Of a stretch of DNA of 42,987 nucleotides, positions 33,243 through 41,083 are shown one piece after another. Position 1 is the first letter of the stretch. Each line of letters opens with the position of its first letter. Under the pieces are notes generated by a model, which made no database searches, was not told the DNA's origin, and was given only the letters and a program-made list of their open reading frames with translations. The stretch comes from Sphingomonas elodea ATCC 31461 (GTDB taxonomy: Bacteria > Pseudomonadota > Alphaproteobacteria > Sphingomonadales > Sphingomonadaceae): positions 1-42,987 of the forward strand of contig NZ_AGFU01000072.1 of assembly GCF_000226955.1 (NCBI RefSeq). The letters are read 5' to 3'. The position numbers were made by a program, and so were the translations under genes.

Positions 33243-34274
33243 ATGTCGATACGCAACAAGATTCAATCGAGCATACTCAATCGCTTGCTTTCGATGGTGA
33301 ACGAACAATCGCAGCCGAATCTGAATGCGCTGAATGACATTGTCAAAGAGGTGCGTGTTCTGGAGCTGAATATGAAGGCGTTCGGCTACGATCTCGCGAG
33401 AAAGATGGCTGCTGCGCTGCCGCCAACCGTCGACCGGGGGCCGCAAGTCATCGGCCTGCAATCGAAGGGCTGCACCCAAAGCGACATGGAAAGTGACTGG
33501 GTCGCACATTGGGCGCACGCGATCGGTACCCCCATGATTTACCATCGAAAGCTGTGGGAGTTTGCGTACGTGCTCCAAGCGCTGTTCGAAGGGGGGCATT
33601 TGCAGCCGGGGCAGCGTGGCCTGGGCTTTGGTTGCGGTGCGGAGCCGATCCCAAGCTATCTCGCGGCACAAGGGGTCGGCGTGACGGCGACGGACTTTTC
33701 ACAGGAGGAAGCGATCGAATCGGGCTGGGTCGACACGAACCAGCATCTCGGCTCCGCAGCAGTTCCGTTCATCCCGCACCTTGTGACCAAGGAGGTTTTC
33801 GAGCGTTTCGTGGAGATCGATACCGTTGACATGAATGCCATCCCGGACCGCCTTAAGGGTTTCGATTTTTGCTGGTCGATCTGCGCGTTGGAGCACTTGG
33901 GAAGCATCGAACGCGGCCTTGCCTTCATCGAGCGCTCACTCGACACGCTTCGCCCGGGCGGCACTGCAGTTCACACACTAGAGTTCAACGTTGAGGCAGA
34001 TGGACCAACGGTCGACAATTGGGTGACCGTGCTGTTTCAGCAGCGACACCTGGAGGCAATGGCGGCGCGCCTGGATCGTGCCGGCCATCGCGTCGCTCCC
34101 TTGGATTTCTCCACGGGTGCGGGAGTGTTGGATGGTTTCATCGACATGCCGCCCTGGCACGACGCACGCACGCAGGGAGGGGCGGCCGGGCTCGGAGAGC
34201 CTTCGCACTTGAAGCTGTCGATTGACGGATTCGTCTGTACCTCATTCGGTATTGTCGTTCGAAAGGGGGCGTGA
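33243..34274 (+). CDS. SAM-dependent methyltransferase
   Basis: A 343-residue protein with a class I methyltransferase fold after an N-terminal helical region of about 100 residues. Motif I is GLGFGCGAEPIPSYLAAQG, then TATDFS (acidic end of strand 2), and SICALEHLGS (post-I/IV). The substrate is unknown; the N-terminal region (LNDIVKEVRVLELNMKAFG) resembles methyltransferases that accompany polysaccharide or glycoprotein genes. Its DNA is visibly lower in GC than its neighbours and uses AT-ending codons more, so it may have been acquired. A perfect hairpin spans its stop. Confidence 0.7.
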   Translation: MSIRNKIQSSILNRLLSMVNEQSQPNLNALNDIVKEVRVLELNMKAFGYDLARKMAAALPPTVDRGPQVIGLQSKGCTQSDMESDWVAHWAHAIGTPMIYHRKLWEFAYVLQALFEGGHLQPGQRGLGFGCGAEPIPSYLAAQGVGVTATDFSQEEAIESGWVDTNQHLGSAAVPFIPHLVTKEVFERFVEIDTVDMNAIPDRLKGFDFCWSICALEHLGSIERGLAFIERSLDTLRPGGTAVHTLEFNVEADGPTVDNWVTVLFQQRHLEAMAARLDRAGHRVAPLDFSTGAGVLDGFIDMPPWHDARTQGGAAGLGEPSHLKLSIDGFVCTSFGIVVRKGA

Positions 34275-34286
34275 CGCCCCCTTTCG
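34260..34286. terminator. Hairpin spanning the methyltransferase stop
   Basis: Perfect 12-bp stem CGAAAGGGGGCG with CGCCCCCTTTCG around TGA, so the stop codon itself is the loop. No long T tract follows, but the convergent gene ends 18 bases later. Confidence 0.6.
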
Positions 34287-34303
34287 TGCCGTCGAATCGG
34301 CAC

Positions 34304-34846
34304 TCATGCGGCTACAGCGAAAGGCGTCTTTGATCGGGCGATCTCGTCCATCTCCAGCACCAGCCGCACGCACGCGACATTGCAGCCGCGTCCTCGTGAC
34401 CAGATCGGCTGGATCGTCCCAGACGAACGAAACCCCAACTTGCGCAACACGCGGCCGGAGGCAGGATTGTCTACATAGTGTCCGGCCGTGATCCGGCGGA
34501 TGCCGGTCGCATGTGCGGCAGCCAGGGCCGCGCGTGCAGCTTCCGTGGCGTAGCCCTTGCCCCAGGCGGCGGGGGTGAGCCAGTAGCCCAACTCGTGCGG
34601 CTCCTCGCCTGCCGCTTCAATCCCGACGCAGCCGATCAGCGCCGTCTCGCCGCCCTGGTGCTCGAACACCAGGAAGCGCGTATCGGTCCAGTGCTGGAGG
34701 AAGGTTTCCGCCGCTTCGATCGAATAGGGCCAGGGCACGCGCGACAGGTTGCGCACGACCGCCTCATGGTCGATCGCCCGGGCGAGGGCAGGGGCGTCCT
34801 CGGGCCAGCCGGGGCGCAGTGTCAATCTCTGGGTCCGCACGAACAT
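34304..34846 (-). CDS. GNAT acetyltransferase (RimJ/RimL-like)
   Basis: A 180-residue GNAT with the RimJ/RimL pattern: TQRLTLRPGWPEDAPAL, ELGYWLTPAAWGKGYATEA (the acetyl-CoA loop) and NPASGRVLRKLGFRSSGT. It would acetylate a protein N-terminus or a small amine. ATG at 34846 has GAGGAG upstream at good spacing; a TTG two codons earlier is weaker. Confidence 0.85.
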   Translation of the reverse strand: MFVRTQRLTLRPGWPEDAPALARAIDHEAVVRNLSRVPWPYSIEAAETFLQHWTDTRFLVFEHQGGETALIGCVGIEAAGEEPHELGYWLTPAAWGKGYATEAARAALAAAHATGIRRITAGHYVDNPASGRVLRKLGFRSSGTIQPIWSRGRGCNVACVRLVLEMDEIARSKTPFAVAA

Positions 34847-34925
34847 GACCAATACTCCTCGGTCCTGCAGCTCCCCACGCCATGTCCATGGCGTACGGGT
34901 GTTGCGCTGCGATTGCAGGGAGCAT

Positions 34926-34962
34926 GAAAAAAGGGAGACCGGGGCAACCCGTCTCCCTTTTC
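34926..34962 (-). terminator. Terminator of the rplU-rpmA operon
   Basis: GGGAGAC pairs with GTCTCCC, extended by AAAA/TTTT, closing a loop around CGGGGCAACCC. Downstream of rpmA on the minus strand it is followed by a T run (CCCTTTTTTC). It is symmetric enough to act both ways. Confidence 0.8.
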
Positions 34963-35019
34963 GCGTTGGTTCGTCGAACCCGGGTCACCCTGGTGGGCAA
35001 CCCGTACGGTCGCCCGATG

Positions 35020-35289
35020 TTATTCGGCCGCCTCGGCAATCATGTCTACGGAGCAGAACTTGCGACCAAGCTTGCCTTCCTTGAACGACACGCGGCCGTC
35101 GGTGAGCGCGAAAAGGGTATGGTCCTTGCCCATGCCCACGTTCACGCCCGGGTAGAATTTCGTGCCGCGCTGACGCACGAGAATGTTGCCGGCGAGAACC
35201 GTCTCGCCGCCGAACTTCTTCACGCCAAGACGGCGGCCAGCAGAGTCGCGACCGTTGCGGGACGAGCCGCCTGCCTTCTTATGTGCCAT
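35020..35289 (-). CDS. rpmA: 50S ribosomal protein L27
   Basis: An 89-residue L27: [16 protein letters not shown] start and [18 protein letters not shown] core. It sits at the peptidyl transferase centre of the large subunit. It follows rplU by 31 bases, the usual order. The stop is followed by the terminator at 34926-34962. Confidence 0.97.
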   Translation of the reverse strand: MAHKKAGGSSRNGRDSAGRRLGVKKFGGETVLAGNILVRQRGTKFYPGVNVGMGKDHTLFALTDGRVSFKEGKLGRKFCSVDMIAEAAE

Positions 35290-35320
35290 TGCCTAATACT
35301 CCTCGTATCTCGCCAGTCGC

Positions 35321-35626
35321 TCAGTTCGCCGCGCCGATGGCGGTGATCTTGAGGATCGTGTGTTGCTGGCGATGGCCGTTCTTGCGGCGATAGTTGTGCC
35401 GGCGGCGCTTCTTGAAAACGATGACCTTCTCGCCCTTCGCCTGCGCGACGATCTCGGCAGAAACGGTCAGGCCGTCGGTCGGCTTCAGCTCGCCGCCATC
35501 GCCGGCAAGCAGGACGTCGCCCAGCGTCACCGTCGAACCGGCTTCGCCGTCGAGCTTCTCGACGACGATCTTGTCTCCTGCGGCAACGCGATACTGCTTG
35601 CCGCCCGTGCGCACGATAGCGAACAT
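35321..35626 (-). CDS. rplU: 50S ribosomal protein L21
   Basis: A 101-residue L21 with [18 protein letters not shown] start and [17 protein letters not shown]-terminal region, both diagnostic. First gene of the rplU-rpmA operon, with a promoter at 35693-35719. Confidence 0.97.
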   Translation of the reverse strand: MFAIVRTGGKQYRVAAGDKIVVEKLDGEAGSTVTLGDVLLAGDGGELKPTDGLTVSAEIVAQAKGEKVIVFKKRRRHNYRRKNGHRQQHTILKITAIGAAN

Positions 35627-35692
35627 CGGTCTCTTCTCTGGTTCAAATGCATGTGCCCGCCAAGGTTGCACCTCGGCAGGAGGAAGGGCGCA

Positions 35693-35719
35693 ACTATGCG
35701 AGGGGGGCGGGATTGTCAA
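35693..35719 (-). promoter_or_regulatory. Promoter of rplU-rpmA
   Basis: On the minus strand a perfect TTGACA (35719-35714) is followed after 15 bases by CATAGT (35698-35693). It leaves a leader of about 60 bases before the rplU ATG, with room for regulation. Confidence 0.5.
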
Positions 35720-35774
35720 CCGTTTCGCAAGACGCGCCTGCGATTTTCCGGGACATTTCCGCCGCCCGGCGCCC

Positions 35775-36155
35775 TTAGTGGCGGTGGGTGCGCTTCAGCA
35801 GGTAGCGCCCGGCGTCGAAACGTTCAAACAGCCCGCTGATTCCCGGGTGATAGACCGGCTCGTCGCTGTCGTCCGCCACCAGATTCTGCTGGCTGACATA
35901 GGCGATGTAGGTCGAGTCGTCGTTTTCGGCGAGCAGATGGTAGAAGGGCTGGTCCTTCGCGGGCTGCATGTCGACGGGAATCGAGTCGTACCATTCGTCG
36001 GTATTGGCGAAGACCGGATCGACGTCGAAGATCACGCCGCGGAAATCGAGAAGACGGTGGCGCACCACGTCGCCGATCGCGAAGCGCGCGCTGGCGATCG
36101 ACGGCATCGGCGTGCCGGACGAAGCGATGGTAAGCGAACCGTTGGTTTCTGACAT
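35775..36155 (-). CDS. hspQ: Heat shock protein HspQ
   Basis: A 126-residue HspQ (YccV family) with [20 protein letters not shown], then [17 protein letters not shown] and AYVSQQNL. HspQ tunes Lon protease and binds hemimethylated DNA in E. coli. The protein is about 20 residues longer at each end than the E. coli form; the N-terminal extra part [14 protein letters not shown] may be real or the start may be the methionine at residue 17. Confidence 0.88.
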   Translation of the reverse strand: MSETNGSLTIASSGTPMPSIASARFAIGDVVRHRLLDFRGVIFDVDPVFANTDEWYDSIPVDMQPAKDQPFYHLLAENDDSTYIAYVSQQNLVADDSDEPVYHPGISGLFERFDAGRYLLKRTHRH

Positions 36156-36372
36156 GGTCCTCAATCTAGGGTTGCGGAGCCGCAACGGCAACGGTGGAGA
36201 CGGCGTAGGATCCCGTTCCGGGAACGGCGAGGGCGGTGCGGGGCGCTTCTCGCACCGCGAAAAAACTTGAAACTGCCTGCTTGCGGGGCCCGGAACTTTG
36301 CGCTAGTGGCCGCGCCTCACAGCGACCGGTACGCAGGTCGGGGCCTCCCCGAAGGTGCGTATCCTCCCATGC

Positions 36373-36464
<92 letters not shown>

Positions 36465-36494
36465 GGGGCATTCCAGACAGTTCAGAACGATACC

Positions 36495-36521
36495 AAAAGG
36501 CGCTGATTTCAGCGCCTTTTT
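36495..36521 (+). terminator. Terminator after tRNA-Ser
   Basis: GGCGCT and AGCGCC form a stem, extended by further pairs, followed by TTTTTG. It starts 33 bases after the tRNA. Confidence 0.85.
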
Positions 36522-36619
36522 GCGTTATACCTCCCCCAGAATGATCCCGATTTGTTCCAATCAAGCCGCGCGGCTATAGGGGTACGGATCGGGGTATCGC
36601 TTTTGGTGTGGGGGTATCG

Positions 36620-37918
36620 ATGCTCACTGAAGTTGCCATCAAGCGCGCCGAGCCGCGCGAGAAGCCGTACAAGATGGCCGACGCCGGCGGCCTGTTCCTC
36701 TACGTCGCCCCCTCGGGCCTGAAGTCCTTCAGGATGAAGTTCCGGTTTGGCGGCCAGGAGAAGCTGCTGACGTTCGGCCCTTACCCTAGCGTGAAGCTGT
36801 CAGAGGCGCGCGAGCGGCGCGATGAGGCGCGCCGGCTGATCCGCGACAACATCGATCCGTCTGGCGCTCGGGCGCGCAAGGAAGAGGAGAAGCGCCGCGC
36901 CGAGATCGAGGCGGCGAAGCAGCTGACCTTTGAACAGGCCGCGCGCGCTTGGCACGAGCTGCAGAAGGGGCGGTGGGCTCCCGTCCATGCCGACGATGTG
37001 ATCACCAGCCTCGAGCGCGATATCTTCCCGGCGCTGGGGCGCTTTGCGCTCGCCGAGATCGACGCACCCATGGTCTTACGCGCGCTGCGCAAGGTGGAGG
37101 AGCGCGGCGCGATCGAGACCGCGCGCCGGCTGCGGCAGCGCATCTCCGGCATTTACGCGATGTACGTCTCGGAGGGCGTCGTCTCCGCCGACCCGGCGGC
37201 AACGGTGGTGAAGGCGCTCAAGCCGCTGCCGAAGAAGGGCCGGCAACCCGCGATCACGAATGTTGACGGCGCGCGCGAGGTGCTGATCGCCGCGGAGGCT
37301 TCCGGCGCCAGCCCCATCACGAAGCTGGCCTCTCGCTTCCTTGCGCTCACCCAGGCCCGGCCGGGGATGGTGCGCGGTGCTGAGTGGCGAGAGATTGAGG
37401 GTGTCGATTGGACCGGCGACCGCTTCGGGCCCTTCCTGCCGATATGGCGCGTGCCGGCGGCGCGGATGAAGCTGATCCTCGACCTCAAGGACGAGGAGGC
37501 GTTCGAGCACGTCGTTCCGCTTAGCTGGCAAGCTGTCGACGTGCTGCGCGCCGCGCGGCGGCTCACCGGCCGCAACCAGCTAATCTTCCCAGGCCAGCGG
37601 CACAGCCATAAGCCGCTGAGCGAGAACGCGATCGGCTATCTCTATAATCGCGTCGGCTTCCATGGCCGCCATGTGCCGCACGGCTGGCGGTCGTCGTTCT
37701 CGACGACGATGAACGCGCTCGCGGTGAAGCAGAAGCGCCTGGGCGATTCCGAGGTGATCGAGCTGATGCTCGCCCACGTGCCGGCGAACAAGGTGAAGGC
37801 TGCATATGACCGCGCCGGCCACATGGAGCGCCGGCGCGTGTTGACCCAGGAATGGGCGGACCTGTTGATGGACGGGATGATCAGGGCGAACGATCTGATC
37901 GGGGAGCCGCGGCGCTAG
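36620..37918 (+). CDS. int: Tyrosine integrase, P4/bacteriophage type with Arm domain
   Basis: A 432-residue site-specific recombinase. An N-terminal Arm DNA-binding domain of the DUF4102 type (about 1-95: ADAGGLFLYVAPSGLKSFRM) precedes a SAM-like core-binding domain (about 95-190) and a C-terminal catalytic domain with R in TQARPGMVRGAEWRE, HGWRSSFST (H-x2-R), LAHV and the nucleophile tyrosine in KAAYDRA. It begins 157 bases after a tRNA-Ser, the classic site. Start ATG at 36620 has GGGGG upstream; an in-frame GTG lies at 36608. It overlaps the next convergent gene by four bases. Confidence 0.93.
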   Translation: MLTEVAIKRAEPREKPYKMADAGGLFLYVAPSGLKSFRMKFRFGGQEKLLTFGPYPSVKLSEARERRDEARRLIRDNIDPSGARARKEEEKRRAEIEAAKQLTFEQAARAWHELQKGRWAPVHADDVITSLERDIFPALGRFALAEIDAPMVLRALRKVEERGAIETARRLRQRISGIYAMYVSEGVVSADPAATVVKALKPLPKKGRQPAITNVDGAREVLIAAEASGASPITKLASRFLALTQARPGMVRGAEWREIEGVDWTGDRFGPFLPIWRVPAARMKLILDLKDEEAFEHVVPLSWQAVDVLRAARRLTGRNQLIFPGQRHSHKPLSENAIGYLYNRVGFHGRHVPHGWRSSFSTTMNALAVKQKRLGDSEVIELMLAHVPANKVKAAYDRAGHMERRRVLTQEWADLLMDGMIRANDLIGEPRR

Positions 37919-38151
37919 GCCGCGGTTTGCCACCCTGCCGGGTTCGCGACCCATGCATCAATGTCGCGCTCGTACCACGCCACCAGCCCAACGCTGATGT
38001 TCACCTGCTTCGGGAAGGTGCCGGCGGCGATCTTTCGATAGATCGTCGTGCGGCCCAGCCCGGTGCGTTGCTTGACCGCCGCGAGCCGCAACAGGCTGTC
38101 CTGCTGTCGACTGTAATTGCGCGCGAACTCCTCCCGCGTCTCAACCTGCAT
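37915..38151 (-). CDS. AlpA-family regulator / excisionase-like
   Basis: A 78-residue DNA-binding protein with a MerR-type winged helix: LLRLAAVKQRTGLGRTTIYR then KIAAGTFPKQVNISVGLVAW. AlpA proteins control excision of P4-type elements, so it probably governs this integrase. AGGAG lies seven bases before the ATG. Convergent with the integrase gene. Confidence 0.87.
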   Translation of the reverse strand: MQVETREEFARNYSRQQDSLLRLAAVKQRTGLGRTTIYRKIAAGTFPKQVNISVGLVAWYERDIDAWVANPAGWQTAA

Positions 38152-38199
38152 TGGTGGTCTCCTTTTGTTCTGCGCCTCGACGCGGCCTCGCTTCTTCGT

Positions 38200-38478
38200 T
38201 CATGACTGCCAAGCCTCGCGGTTTATGAACTCCATATTGCGCGCCTCGATGAATGGTTCTCGATCATCCTCGTCACGATCATCTTCATCGCCGCTGGTTC
38301 GCGCCTCGATAATGTAGAAACCGCCATCATCCTCGTCGCGCAGGCCTGCTGCGATCGCGGCTTCACGGGTCGCGTAGGATCCGATGTTGTAGAGGGCGTC
38401 TTGTTCAACGCTGTCCTGGTCGCCAACCCACCATAGCCAGCGTTCTGCAGCATGATCGGCCTGTGTAAGCTCAGCCAT
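38200..38478 (-). CDS. Hypothetical acidic protein
   Basis: A 92-residue acidic protein with WLWWVGDQDSVEQDAL at its start, REAAIAAGLRDEDDGGFYII in the middle, and a highly acidic stretch GDEDDRDEDDREPF. AAGGAGA precedes the ATG, which overlaps the ThiF stop by eight bases, so it belongs to the cassette operon. No family recognised. Confidence 0.7.
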   Translation of the reverse strand: MAELTQADHAAERWLWWVGDQDSVEQDALYNIGSYATREAAIAAGLRDEDDGGFYIIEARTSGDEDDRDEDDREPFIEARNMEFINREAWQS

Positions 38479-39259
38479 CGCTTTTCTCTCCTTCTAGCTG
38501 CCGGGGCAGCGGCATGGGCACGACCTGCCCCGTCGATAGGTTGATGAAGCCGCCGGCGTGGCCGATCGAGCCGCGGCCGAGCAGGTCGAACAGCAGCGCC
38601 AGGGCGTGGCTGGCGACCACTCGGTTCACGAACAGCGACTGCTTCTCCAAGGCCTCCGCGACCGAGCAGGATGGTGCGTCGTCTTCGGTTATCGTATCGT
38701 CGGCCAGCTCGGGGAAGTGCTCGAGCACCGTCGGCAGCCGCCGAGGATCATCCTTGTCGCTTCGCTTCGGGCACCCGATCAGGAACTGGCCGTCCGTGGC
38801 GCGGTTGCCGAGGTCCATCCAGTAGATCGGCGGCTTGCGAGAGCGGAAGGGGTCGGGCTCCGATGTGAGGGCCACCCCGATCGCACGCCGCGCGGCCGCG
38901 GTGTCGACGCAGGTGATCAGCAGATCAAATGCCTGCACATCGACGCTGTCAGGCGCGCGGCCGTGGACCGCCTTCCAATCCAGGCCGTGGGCCAGGTTGA
39001 TGCGCTCGACCAACGTTCGCGCCTTCGAGGCGCCGAGGTCGCAGCGGTAGAACGGCTGGCGGCCGAGGTTCGCCTCGCTGACCGTGTCGTCGTCGACCAC
39101 CGTCACATCGAGCGATCGCGACGAGATCGCCCTCAAGGCAGTGTCGAGCGAGGCGAGCCCCATCAGGATCTGCGCGCCGTTTCCGCCGCAGCCGACCAGC
39201 AGCAGCTTGATCCGGGCATCCTGCAGCTTGGCGGCCAGGTAGTGGCGATCAGGCTGCAT
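38471..39259 (-). CDS. PRTRC system ThiF-family protein (E1-like)
   Basis: A 262-residue E1/ThiF-family protein. The ATP loop is LLLVGCGGNGAQI (G-x-G-x2-G), followed by VVDDDTVSEANLGRQPF with the conserved arginine and glutamine, and DLGASKARTLVERIN. A candidate catalytic cysteine lies in APSCSVAEALEKQ. No zinc-cysteine pairs are seen. E1-like enzymes adenylate the C-terminus of a ubiquitin-like protein and may take it as a thioester; PRTRC C beside it is the likely substrate. It overlaps protein A by 11 bases. Confidence 0.9.
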   Translation of the reverse strand: MQPDRHYLAAKLQDARIKLLLVGCGGNGAQILMGLASLDTALRAISSRSLDVTVVDDDTVSEANLGRQPFYRCDLGASKARTLVERINLAHGLDWKAVHGRAPDSVDVQAFDLLITCVDTAAARRAIGVALTSEPDPFRSRKPPIYWMDLGNRATDGQFLIGCPKRSDKDDPRRLPTVLEHFPELADDTITEDDAPSCSVAEALEKQSLFVNRVVASHALALLFDLLGRGSIGHAGGFINLSTGQVVPMPLPRQLEGEKSDG

Positions 39260-39905
39260 CGGGCGCCTCCGAGAACGGCAGGCTGGGCAGGGGCAGGAAC
39301 ATGCCGCCGGCGCAGAGGCGAGCGGCGAACAAGGGCGCCTCGGACTGGCCCAGGCGGCCAACCACCACCGCAACCTTGGTGCTGTTTCGATCGTCGGCGT
39401 CGTCCGTCGCGCTGAAGAACGCCGGGCTGGTCCCGTGGCTATGGAGGTCGCAAACGACGTGGCAGTCAGGCCCTGGGTGCGGCGTGCGATAGACCAGGCG
39501 GGAGGGCGTGGCTGCGTCGATCACCGGGAAGTCGATCGAGAACTCGCCGGTTCGCTCGTTCCAGAGGACGAACGCTGCGGCCTCGTTCGGCAGCGCCTGG
39601 CGGAAGTGGTCGAGGATTCGGCCGAGCAGCGCGCCGGGGATCAGGCCGCACCGAAGCAGCACCGCGTCGGGCCCGGTCTCACCGTACGGCGCATGGCACT
39701 CCGGACCTTCGGTGACCCGATAGTCCAGCTGCAGCCAGGGGCGGCGCAGGATCAGCATCATGCCGTCGGTGCCGATCGCGAAGCCGTGGCTCGCGCGGGC
39801 GGTCCGCAGCGCATCGATCGCCGGCGAGCGGCCGACCGGCGGCACTGGATAGCAGGGCACTGCGTCTAGCACCGCGCCGCCGGTAGGATCTTCAGCAAGT
39901 CTCAT
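39249..39905 (-). CDS. PRTRC system protein A (JAMM metallopeptidase)
   Basis: A 218-residue protein with a C-terminal JAB/MPN domain. The JAMM zinc motif is complete: HSHGTSPAFFSATDDAD fits H-x-H-x7-S-x2-D, with a likely glutamate in NERTGEFSID. Such enzymes cut isopeptide or C-terminal bonds of ubiquitin-like proteins. The N-terminal 90 residues are specific to the PRTRC family. The ATG at 39905 overlaps the previous stop as TGATG; in-frame ATGs at 39911 and 39917 are alternatives. Confidence 0.88.
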   Translation of the reverse strand: MRLAEDPTGGAVLDAVPCYPVPPVGRSPAIDALRTARASHGFAIGTDGMMLILRRPWLQLDYRVTEGPECHAPYGETGPDAVLLRCGLIPGALLGRILDHFRQALPNEAAAFVLWNERTGEFSIDFPVIDAATPSRLVYRTPHPGPDCHVVCDLHSHGTSPAFFSATDDADDRNSTKVAVVVGRLGQSEAPLFAARLCAGGMFLPLPSLPFSEAPDAA

Positions 39906-40396
39906 CAGCATGCCCACTCGATAAGCTGCGCCACCGTGATCGGCCGGAGGTCGGCCGGGCGGCGCTGTTGCGGGAAAAAGGTCTTGAGGCGGCGGACCGG
40001 GAAGCGCTTCGCCTGGCGGGCTGCGAGATCATCCCACAGCCGGACGAGGCCGCCCTTGCCGGTGACCGTCTGGTCCTGGCCGGCGTTCGGGTGCGTCGAC
40101 CACGAATCGAACACGGCCCGCTCATATTCGGCCATCGCCGCCACGCTCAGCGCCTTCGGCTTGGCGATGTTGCCCCAGCAGAGCTGACCGCCGAGGAAGA
40201 CGTTCAGCACCGGCGAGTGCAGCACCGGCGTGTCGGCCGCCGGGCGCGCATTGGACGGGAGCGCATAGACCCCAAGGCCGCGGCGCGAGCGGCTCGCGCG
40301 CTTCGCCGTGCGCCGGCTGGATGCCGATTGCTTGGTGAAGCGCGGTGAGCTTGGGGCTGCAGCTGGGGCGGCCATCGTGTGCAGGGTCGCTAGCAT
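39905..40396 (-). CDS. PRTRC system protein B (E2-like), N-terminally shortened
   Basis: A 163-residue frame. From about residue 42 it matches PRTRC B, the prokaryotic E2-like (Prok-E2_D) type: GLGVYALPSNARPAADTPVL, then SPVLNVFLGGQLCWGN with the likely catalytic cysteine, and a W-rich C-terminal region. The first 40 residues are low-complexity and basic (SSRRTAKRASRSRR), unlike the family. PRTRC B is, from memory, around 230-240 residues, so the N-terminal half is missing. A different frame (40122-40451), coupled to protein C by ATGA, covers the missing 5' part; a frameshift or deletion junction is likely. Confidence 0.7.
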   Translation of the reverse strand: MLATLHTMAAPAAAPSSPRFTKQSASSRRTAKRASRSRRGLGVYALPSNARPAADTPVLHSPVLNVFLGGQLCWGNIAKPKALSVAAMAEYERAVFDSWSTHPNAGQDQTVTGKGGLVRLWDDLAARQAKRFPVRRLKTFFPQQRRPADLRPITVAQLIEWAC

Positions 40397-40451
40397 CGGT
40401 TTCGATCCATTCGAGCAGTGTCTTGCGGGGCGGCGGGGCTATTCCGCTCAT
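40122..40451 (-). pseudogene. Out-of-frame 5' remnant between PRTRC C and B
   Basis: A frame starting MSGIAPPPRKTLLEWIETDA at an ATG overlapping the protein C stop (ATGA). Its first 55 or so codons have a protein-like pattern and high GC at third positions, after which the composition reads like the shadow of the B frame. It may be the original start of B, or of the missing PRTRC F, now out of frame with the intact B C-terminus by one base. Low certainty. Confidence 0.3.
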
Positions 40452-40657
40452 CGTCCCTTCGTGCCCACGGCGCGCCGATACTCGGTCAGCAGCACGCCAT
40501 TGGTGGGCCCGGTGTCGACGGTCTCGGCGTTCAAGATCGCCGGGTAGAGCGTCGAGTGATAGGCCCGGAGGCCGGCGGGGTCGTTCGCGAGGTGCGGCGG
40601 CACCGGCAGGTCGATGCCGTCATAGCGATAGGTGCGGGTGAGCTGGGTGACTTGCAT
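40448..40657 (-). CDS. PRTRC system protein C (ubiquitin-like)
   Basis: A 69-residue protein of the PRTRC C family, described as a prokaryotic ubiquitin-like (beta-grasp) protein: TRTYRYDGIDLPVPPH, AYHSTLYPAILNAE and the C-terminal EYRRAVGTKGR. The end GTKG followed by one arginine looks like a processed tail similar to the GG of ubiquitin; JAMM removal of the arginine is an inference. GAGGA precedes the ATG. Confidence 0.87.
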   Translation of the reverse strand: MQVTQLTRTYRYDGIDLPVPPHLANDPAGLRAYHSTLYPAILNAETVDTGPTNGVLLTEYRRAVGTKGR

Positions 40658-40671
40658 GGCAGTATCCTCGG

Positions 40672-41079
40672 TCAGAAAAGGCTGACGGGCTCGCCGGGGG
40701 CCGCGGTGGCGACCGTAGCGGCAGCGACGGTGGGTTCGGGTTTCGCTTCGGCTGGCTTCGCGGCCGGCTTCGCCTTCGCGGTGGCGCTCTTCGCGGCCTC
40801 GGTGGCAGCGCGGTGCTCAGCGAGCTGGTCGGCCAGCGTCTTTCGCGCTGCGAAGATCTGGCCGAGCGCGCCTTCCTCGCCGCGCGCGAGCTCGGCGTCG
40901 ATCTCCGCGGCGGTCGCAGTGATCGAGATCGGCCGCGCCTCGCCGGCATCGAGGGCGGCCTTAGCGCCCTCTGCCTTCCGCGGCAGGATGGTCAGGGTGA
41001 CCGTACCGTCCGGCCCGGCGGCAAGATCCAGGCCGAGGGAGTAGCGGGCGAGCATCGGCAACAGGCTGGTGATCAGCAT
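40672..41079 (-). CDS. PRTRC system protein E
   Basis: A 135-residue protein. The N-terminal half follows PRTRC E: LLPMLARYSLGLDLAAGPDG, VTLTILPRKAEG, PISITATAAEIDAELARG. The second half is Ala/Lys/Pro-rich (AKAKPAAKPAEAKPE) and probably disordered. Role unknown. An AAGGA inside the end of parB precedes its ATG. Confidence 0.8.
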   Translation of the reverse strand: MLITSLLPMLARYSLGLDLAAGPDGTVTLTILPRKAEGAKAALDAGEARPISITATAAEIDAELARGEEGALGQIFAARKTLADQLAEHRAATEAAKSATAKAKPAAKPAEAKPEPTVAAATVATAAPGEPVSLF

Positions 41080-41083
41080 CGAT

